DNA from: Bog-532 sp036495425
GTDB taxonomy: Bacteria > Actinomycetota > Actinomycetes > Streptosporangiales > Streptosporangiaceae
Assembly (NCBI GenBank): GCA_036495425.1
Contig: DASXMW010000054.1
Span: 1 to 10,332, forward strand
Length of the DNA: 10,332 nucleotides
Reading direction: 5' to 3'
Every line of letters begins with the position of its first letter. Position 1 is the stretch's first letter. The translations under genes and the position numbers were made by a program. Below are positions 6,499 through 10,332 of the stretch, one piece after another. A model generated the notes under the pieces. That model was not told the origin of the DNA and ran no database searches. It saw only the letters and a program-made list of their open reading frames with translations.

Positions 6499-6617
6499 GG
6501 CTACATTCCCCCTCCGCCGTTATCGTCCACCCGTAAGCGACTATGGGCCAGTGGCGTTTCGGTCTCTAGCGGGTTAGCCCTCTATCCGCCCGGTGCTACC
6601 CCTGCCATCGTGGAGGC
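6499..6617. promoter_or_regulatory. Divergent intergenic region of solute-binding protein and kinase B
   Basis: The only divergent gap between the plus- and minus-strand blocks must hold promoters for both genes. On the minus side, the ribosome site GGAGGGGGA is at 6507-6515. On the plus side, GGAGG (6612-6616) lies only one base before ATG 6618, an unusually short spacing. An imperfect inverted repeat, GGGTTAGC (6571-6578) and GCTACCC (6595-6601), lies 17 bases before the kinase start and is a candidate operator. The local AT content is slightly raised around 6520-6590, as expected for promoters, but I could not fix convincing -35/-10 pairs. Confidence 0.55.
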
Positions 6618-8339
6618 ATGGCCCGCCTGCTCCCGTGGGCAGCCGTCGCGGTGGTGCTGTCCGGCGTGACGGCCAACGTGCTGCGCCTGCGGGCTGACGT
6701 CTCCTTGGCCGGCCCGTCCGTGACCGCGCAAGCTCTCGAGGTCGTGGCCGGGGCCACCCTGATCGTGGCGGGCGGGATCGTCGGCCGTGGCCCGGGCTGG
6801 TGGCTGCTCCCGGCGGCGGGGACGAGCTGGCTGATGACCGAGTGGGCCAGTCCGGCCGCCCCGGACGCGGCGGTCTTCACCGCGGGTCTGATCGCGGTCC
6901 TGGCCGCCGCCCCGCTCGTGCTGGCCAGCCGCTGGCGGCGTCCGCCGGCCACCCGGGGCCCGGGCCCGCTGCTCGCGCTGGCCGTGCTGATCGCGCTGGC
7001 CGCGGCGGTGGCCGGTGGGCCGCTGGCGTCAACGGCGGCCGGTCCGCGGGACGCCGGGTGCACTGACTGCGGGCGCGATCTGATCGGCCTGGCCCACGAC
7101 GTCGGGCTGAACACCCTGCTGACCCGGCTGGGCGCCCAGTTCGCCGTCGTGGCCGGGTCGCTGGCGGTCGTGTGGCTGGCCGTCGGCCTGATCAGGGCCT
7201 GGCGCCACCGGCCGCTGGCGCCAGCGGCCGAGCTCGCGGCCGATGCCGCCGCCGCGGCGTTCGCGGCGGCGGCCGCCATCGGGGCGGCGGTGTCGGTGCG
7301 CAGCGGGCCCGCCGACCCGCTGGCCTACGGCTCGCGGGCGGCAGCCGGGTGCGCGCTCATCGCGCTCTCCGTGGCCGCGTCGGTGCCCGCACTGCACGCG
7401 GCCCGGACCCGGCGCATGGTGGCCTGGGCCGCGGCGGCCGTGGCCGATGACCCGGCCGGCGGAGCCGCGGGCGTGCTGGCCGCGGCCCTGAATGACCCGG
7501 GCCTGCAGGTCGCCTACCCCGCGCCCGGTGGGGTCTGGTGTGATCAGCGTGGCCAGATCGTGGTGCTCCCCGAGCGGGACGTGACCATGGTCACCGACCA
7601 GGGCGAAACCGTGGCCGCGCTGGTGCACAGCCGTGCGGCGCGGGTCAGCCAGGCCTCGGTGACCGGAGCGGTGTCGGCGGCCCGGCTCCTGCTCGACACC
7701 GATCGCATCGAGGCCGGCGCCCGGGCGCGGGTCAGCGATCTCGGGGCGGCCCGGCGGCGGGTGGCCGAGGCCGCCGACGCGGCCCGGGCCCGCCTGGAGC
7801 GCGACCTGCACGATGGGGCGCAGCAGCGCCTGGTCGCCTTGCGTTATGCGCTCGGCCTGGCCGGGGCGCGGGCCGCGCGCCAGCCCGAGCCCGTGCTCGC
7901 GGCCCGGCTGGCCGACGCCGACGGTGCCGCCGAGCAGGCGCTCGCGAACCTGCGGGAACTGGCCCACGGGATCAGCGCGGCCGCTCTGGACGTGGACGGG
8001 CTCGCGGGCGCGATACGGAGTGCGGCCGAACGGGCCGAGAACGCGGTCACCATCGTCGAACTGCCCGCCGAACGGCTTCCCGGGCGGGTCGAGCGGGCGG
8101 CCTACCGGTTCGTGGCCGACTCCCTGAGCGAGATGGCCCGGGTGTCGGCCGCCGGGCAGTCCATCGCCGTCCGGCGAACCAGGGGGGAACTCATCATCGA
8201 GCTGGCCGGTGAACATGACATCGCCGACGGGTGGCCCGCGGCGTATCTCGGCGACCGGATCGCCGCGGCCGGCGGGCAGTTTCAGCACACGGCCGATCAG
8301 GGTCATCAGCGGCTGATCGCGGTCCTGCCGTGCGAGTAG
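6618..8339 (+). CDS. NarL-family sensor histidine kinase with degenerate ATP-binding domain (kinase B)
   Basis: A 573-residue protein. Residues about 5-265 hold roughly seven or eight hydrophobic helices. Between two of them is a loop with GCTDCGRDL (Cys148, Cys151), probably outside the membrane. Residues about 280-345 are the GAF-like linker (LNDPGLQVAYP, ETVAALVHSR). The dimerisation helix carries a perfect HisKA_3 box, ARLERDLHDGAQQRLVALRYALGLA, with acceptor His398 and phosphatase motif Asp399-x3-Gln403. The C-terminal catalytic domain is damaged: the N box reads FVADSLSEMARVS, with Glu505 where the Mg-ATP Asn belongs. The G1 DxGxG and G2 GxGL motifs are absent, replaced by ELAGEHDIADGWPAAYLGDRI, although the final IAVLPCE strand is kept. 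It should accept and relay or remove phosphate but not bind ATP well. Its stop overlaps the response regulator start by ten bases, so the two are translationally coupled. The short GGAGG-to-ATG spacing leaves the start slightly uncertain. Confidence 0.88.
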   Translation: MARLLPWAAVAVVLSGVTANVLRLRADVSLAGPSVTAQALEVVAGATLIVAGGIVGRGPGWWLLPAAGTSWLMTEWASPAAPDAAVFTAGLIAVLAAAPLVLASRWRRPPATRGPGPLLALAVLIALAAAVAGGPLASTAAGPRDAGCTDCGRDLIGLAHDVGLNTLLTRLGAQFAVVAGSLAVVWLAVGLIRAWRHRPLAPAAELAADAAAAAFAAAAAIGAAVSVRSGPADPLAYGSRAAAGCALIALSVAASVPALHAARTRRMVAWAAAAVADDPAGGAAGVLAAALNDPGLQVAYPAPGGVWCDQRGQIVVLPERDVTMVTDQGETVAALVHSRAARVSQASVTGAVSAARLLLDTDRIEAGARARVSDLGAARRRVAEAADAARARLERDLHDGAQQRLVALRYALGLAGARAARQPEPVLAARLADADGAAEQALANLRELAHGISAAALDVDGLAGAIRSAAERAENAVTIVELPAERLPGRVERAAYRFVADSLSEMARVSAAGQSIAVRRTRGELIIELAGEHDIADGWPAAYLGDRIAAAGGQFQHTADQGHQRLIAVLPCE

Positions 8340-8974
8340 CCATCGTGGACGACCAGGTCCTGCTGCGCGAAGGCCTGGCCCGGCTGCTGGCCGAGTCGGG
8401 TATGCAGGTCGTCGCGTCCGAAGGTGACGTCGACGGCTTCGTGGGTGCCGTCGCGACCGCGCATCCCGACGTCGCGATCATCGACATCCGGCTGCCCCCG
8501 ACGTTCACCGACGAAGGCCTGCGCGCCGCCGATCTGCTTCGCGTCCGTCATCCCGGTGTGGCGGTCCTGGTGCTGTCGCAGTATCTCGACGCCGGGTACG
8601 CGCTCCGGCTGCTGGAATCCTTTCCCAGCGGGATCGGCTACCTGCTGAAAGACCGGGTGTCACAGGTGGCGGTGCTGATCGACGCGGTCGAGCGGGTGGT
8701 GGCGGGCGAATGCGTGGTGGACCCGAGCATCGTCACCCGCCTGGTCAGCCGGACCGGGCTGGCCCGGCCACTCAGCGTGCTCAGTTCCCGGGAACGCGAC
8801 GTGCTGGCGCTGATGGCCGAGGGGCGGACGAACTCCGCCATCGGCCAGCGGCTCTACCTCAGCGAGAAGACTGTCGAGGGCAATGTCCGCCGGATCTTCG
8901 ACAAGCTGGGGCTGGCCGACACGGCCGAGGACAACCGTCGTGTCCTCGCCGTGCTGGCCTTCCTGCGGGCCTGA
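8330..8974 (+). CDS. NarL/FixJ-family response regulator
   Basis: A 214-residue protein. The receiver domain has the acidic pair Asp7-Asp8 (VAIVDDQ), the acceptor Asp52 in VAIIDIRLPP, the switch Ser83 in VLVLSQYLD, and Lys107 in GYLLKDRV, so all phosphorylation residues are present. The C-terminal LuxR HTH spans about 148-205 (LSSRERDVLALMAEGRTNSAIGQRL, then LSEKTVEGNVRRIFDKLGL), and the protein ends RRVLAVLAFLRA. The usual E(K)HV of the recognition helix is EGNV here. Start GTG 8330 is chosen because the receiver begins at once (RVAIVDD) and the length then matches the family; a longer in-frame upstream reading lies inside kinase B. It overlaps kinase B by ten bases, which makes kinase B its phosphate donor by context. 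It probably controls promoters with NarL-type inverted repeats, perhaps those at 770-796 or 6571-6601. Confidence 0.94.
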   Translation: MRVAIVDDQVLLREGLARLLAESGMQVVASEGDVDGFVGAVATAHPDVAIIDIRLPPTFTDEGLRAADLLRVRHPGVAVLVLSQYLDAGYALRLLESFPSGIGYLLKDRVSQVAVLIDAVERVVAGECVVDPSIVTRLVSRTGLARPLSVLSSRERDVLALMAEGRTNSAIGQRLYLSEKTVEGNVRRIFDKLGLADTAEDNRRVLAVLAFLRA

Positions 8975-8985
8975 CCGCCGCCCAT

Positions 8986-9564
8986 TCAGCCCGAAGAACT
9001 GTGGCCGGCGCCGGGGCCAGGCGGTGGTGCCGGCAGGCTCACACAGTGCGGTGCGGGCAGCGTGGTGATCGTCGACGCCGTCTCCCGGAGCTGGCCGGAG
9101 ATCTCGGTGGCGACCAGGATGATGTCGCCGCGCGGGACACCCTCGGCCTGCACGGTGACCTGCCCGTCGCGGCCTACCGAGCCCTGGACCCGGACCTTGC
9201 CCCTGACCGGGACGGCCGGCTTGCGGACCGAGTCGATGCTCGGGCAGCCGGCCCGGACCGGCACCACGACCACCCGGGCCCCGATCGACTTCAGCTTGGC
9301 GTTGGCCTGCGCGATCCCCGGCTCCCGGTAGACCGCGAGCCTGATCGAGCCGTCGTGATTGGTGGTCAGCGCGTATGCCGGGCTGCCGCCGATGGCCACC
9401 AGCGAGCCGGCGGTGGCCGCGACCGCGAGGCCGCCGGCGCCGGCCGCCAGCACCACCCGGCGGGACGCCAGGCGACGCCTGGCCGCCGGCGGCCGGGTAT
9501 CGGCCAGGGCCGGTCCGTGGTCGTGCATGAGGTCGTCGTAGAGCTGGTCGGCGAATCTGGTCAT
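8986..9564 (-). CDS. One-helix membrane protein paired with the ECF sigma factor (putative anti-sigma or sigma-associated)
   Basis: A 192-residue protein: a cytoplasmic N-terminus of about 35 residues with an Arg-rich stretch (ARRRLASRR), one transmembrane helix at about 36-58, then SPAYALTTNHDGSIRLAVY and an exported beta-rich domain with Cys107 and Cys174, ending in a Pro/Gly/Ser tail. The 'PAYAxTxNxDGSI' signature just after the helix is typical of a widespread actinobacterial protein encoded right after ECF sigma factors. No HxxxCxxC zinc anti-sigma motif is present, so an anti-sigma role rests on topology and position only. ATG 9564 has AGGGG eight bases upstream and begins five bases after the sigma stop; GTG 9573, overlapping that stop as GTGA, is a plausible alternative. 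It converges on the response regulator with only 11 bases between stops and no visible hairpin, so read-through or antisense overlap is likely. Confidence 0.83.
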   Translation of the reverse strand: MTRFADQLYDDLMHDHGPALADTRPPAARRRLASRRVVLAAGAGGLAVAATAGSLVAIGGSPAYALTTNHDGSIRLAVYREPGIAQANAKLKSIGARVVVVPVRAGCPSIDSVRKPAVPVRGKVRVQGSVGRDGQVTVQAEGVPRGDIILVATEISGQLRETASTITTLPAPHCVSLPAPPPGPGAGHSSSG

Positions 9565-9569
9565 CACTC

Positions 9570-10187
9570 TCACCCCTGACCTTCGACATCCATGTGATCT
9601 TGATCCTGATCCTGAGCTGACTGGGCGTCCCGGCGGAGCCGGGCGCGGGCCCGCATGAGCCGCATGCGGACCGTGCCCGGTCTCAGCCCGAGCGCGGCCG
9701 CCGCCTCCTTGGGCCGCAACCCGGCCAGGTCGACCAGCTCGATCACGGCCCGGTCCGCTTCCGGCAGCGTGGCCAGCTCGCTGACCAGGCGCCGCCCCAT
9801 CCGCTCGGCGTCGATGCGGTCGAGCAGTTCTTCGACCTGATCCGGACCCAGGTCGCGGCGGCCGGCCAGCTGGCGCAGCTTGTCCTGCTGCTGGCTGTAG
9901 GCCTGGCAGTAGGAGGCGTACACCCGCCGGGCGATGCCGAACACCCAGGCCCGGCCGGTGCCCCGGCCCGGGTCGAACGACCCGAAGCTGGTGATCACCG
10001 CCACGAACGTGTCGGCGGTCAGGTCCGCGACCATGTGCGGGTCAGCGCTGCGCCGGGCGAAGTACGCGGTCACCGCGTCCACGTTGGCCCGGTAGAGCCG
10101 CTCGAATTCGGCGGTGGCGCCCCGCTCCGGGGCGGTGGCGCCCCGGCCTGCCACCGCCGGCTGCGTTGGTGCTGTCCTGTCGGTCAC
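9570..10187 (-). CDS. ECF-type RNA polymerase sigma factor
   Basis: A 205-residue protein. Region 2 spans about 27-95: EFERLYRANVDAVTAYFARR, then DLTADTFVAVITSFGSFDPGRG and the -10-recognising ARAWVFGIARR-like segment (here GTGRAWVFGIARR). Region 4 spans about 135-186: LPEADRAVIELVDLAGLRPKEAA, then the HTH LGLRPGTVRMRLMRARARLRR. There is no extra C-terminal domain, but the tail is a low-complexity QDQDQDH. The N-terminus holds a duplicated heptad, GRGATAP/ERGATAE. Such factors redirect polymerase to a small regulon in response to envelope or redox signals, usually held by a membrane partner; the next gene fits that place. Start GTG 10187 has no good ribosome site, but no better start precedes region 2. 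The gene is probably the first of a two-gene operon, its leader holding the 13-bp repeats. Confidence 0.9.
   Translation of the reverse strand: MTDRTAPTQPAVAGRGATAPERGATAEFERLYRANVDAVTAYFARRSADPHMVADLTADTFVAVITSFGSFDPGRGTGRAWVFGIARRVYASYCQAYSQQQDKLRQLAGRRDLGPDQVEELLDRIDAERMGRRLVSELATLPEADRAVIELVDLAGLRPKEAAAALGLRPGTVRMRLMRARARLRRDAQSAQDQDQDHMDVEGQG
9595..9618 (-). repeat. Hexanucleotide repeat in the sigma factor tail
   Basis: TGATCT TGATCC TGATCC TGAGCT on the plus strand is three near-identical hexamers plus a degenerate fourth. It encodes the alternating Gln-Asp tail of the sigma factor. Being in frame, gain or loss of units would change tail length without a frameshift. Confidence 0.6.
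10110..10145 (-). repeat. 21-bp-period duplication in the sigma factor N-terminus
   Basis: GGCGGTGGCGCCCCG occurs at 10110-10124 and again at 10131-10145, an exact 15-base match with a 21-base period. It encodes the heptads GRGATAP and ERGATAE upstream of sigma region 2. It is in frame and lies in a non-conserved, probably disordered leader. Confidence 0.65.
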
Positions 10188-10224
10188 GTCTCTAGTTGCC
10201 GTTCTGCCGCTGCCGCGTCACAGG

Positions 10225-10263
10225 CCCAATAAGAGAGCCCAATAAGAGAGCACAGTAAGAAGG
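10225..10263. repeat. 13-bp tandem direct repeats upstream of the sigma factor gene
   Basis: CCCAATAAGAGAG is present twice back to back (10225-10237, 10238-10250), followed by a third, diverged copy CACAGTAAGAAGG (9 of 13 matching) that runs into the terminator stem. It is strikingly AT-rich for this genome. It lies 38 bases before the sigma start, so it may hold the promoter or an operator array: on the minus strand TACTGT and CTTATT resemble -10 elements. A slippage origin is also possible. Confidence 0.85.
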
Positions 10264-10288
10264 CCCCCTCCCGGAACGGGAAGGGGCC
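10262..10288 (-). terminator. Strong intrinsic terminator of the gene entering from the right
   Basis: GGCCCCCTCCCG (10262-10273) and CGGGAAGGGGCC (10277-10288) pair over 11 of 12 positions with a 3-base loop. On the minus strand the hairpin is followed by TTCTTACT, a short T-rich tract, whereas the plus-strand side is not T-rich. It stands 18 bases after the stop of the minus-strand gene at the window edge and separates that gene from the sigma factor operon. Confidence 0.75.
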
Positions 10289-10306
10289 GGTGATCTTGTG
10301 ACCTAG

Positions 10307-10332
10307 TCAGTCCGGGAGCTGGTCGAAGACCT
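10307..10332 (-). CDS. 3' end of an unidentified gene (truncated by window)
   Basis: The minus-strand frame ending at TGA (complement of 10307-10309) reads VFDQLPD-stop. It is called because a strong terminator follows 18 bases later on the same strand and this frame is more protein-like than the other two. Seven residues are far too few to name the product. Confidence 0.4.

Noticed and set aside
7029..8306. 425-codon minus-strand open frame opposite kinase B
   Set aside because: Shadow of the kinase frame; Gly/Arg/Pro-rich with no motif or ribosome site.
8231..8329. 33-codon N-terminal extension of the response regulator
   Set aside because: It lies inside kinase B, is Arg/Gly/Ser-rich and precedes the standard receiver start; GTG 8330 gives the normal family length.
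10262..10332. tRNA or other structured RNA gene at the right edge
   Set aside because: The only strong fold is one 11-bp hairpin with a T-rich tail on the minus strand, which fits a terminator; no cloverleaf or anticodon arm is visible.

Overview
The window is very GC-rich, with strong third-position G/C bias, GTG starts, AGGAG-type ribosome sites and long antisense ORFs that are only shadows of real genes. The families present (large LuxR regulators, NarL-type sensor kinases with GAF-like linkers, an ECF sigma factor beside a one-helix membrane protein, YncE-like propellers) point to a filamentous actinomycete. I cannot name a genus. It reads as an accessory signalling region of the chromosome.

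Layout. Bases 1-173 are the 3' end of a LuxR-type regulator. A 66-base antisense AraC-like remnant follows (177-242), then a SnoaL-like/NTF2-fold protein (257-700). Next is a NarL-family sensor-kinase homologue, here called kinase A (805-2391, +). Two lipoprotein genes lie on the opposite strand: a 14-repeat beta-propeller (2506-4845) and an orphan TRAP/DctP-type solute-binding protein with a C-terminal beta domain (4993-6498). Divergent from the latter is a second sensor kinase, kinase B (6618-8339, +), overlapping its response regulator (8330-8974). Convergent with that pair are a one-helix membrane protein (8986-9564) and an ECF sigma factor (9570-10187), both on the minus strand. The right edge holds a 13-bp tandem repeat, a strong hairpin terminator and the last codons of another minus-strand gene.

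Most notable observation: kinases A and B are homologues of the same architecture with reciprocal defects. Kinase A has an intact ATP-binding domain (N box, DDGVGG, G2 loop), but the phospho-acceptor His is Thr347 and the adjacent phosphatase Asp is Gly. Kinase B has a perfect acceptor box (ERDLHDGAQQRL, His398), but its N-box Asn is Glu and both glycine-rich ATP loops are gone. Neither should autophosphorylate in cis. Together they hold exactly one complete set of kinase parts. I infer that they act as a hetero-oligomeric split kinase: A would phosphorylate B on His398, and B would pass the phosphate to Asp52 of the overlapping response regulator. The solute-binding lipoprotein and the propeller lipoprotein between them are candidate extracytoplasmic input components. 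The sequence defects are read directly; the trans-phosphorylation and sensing model is inference.
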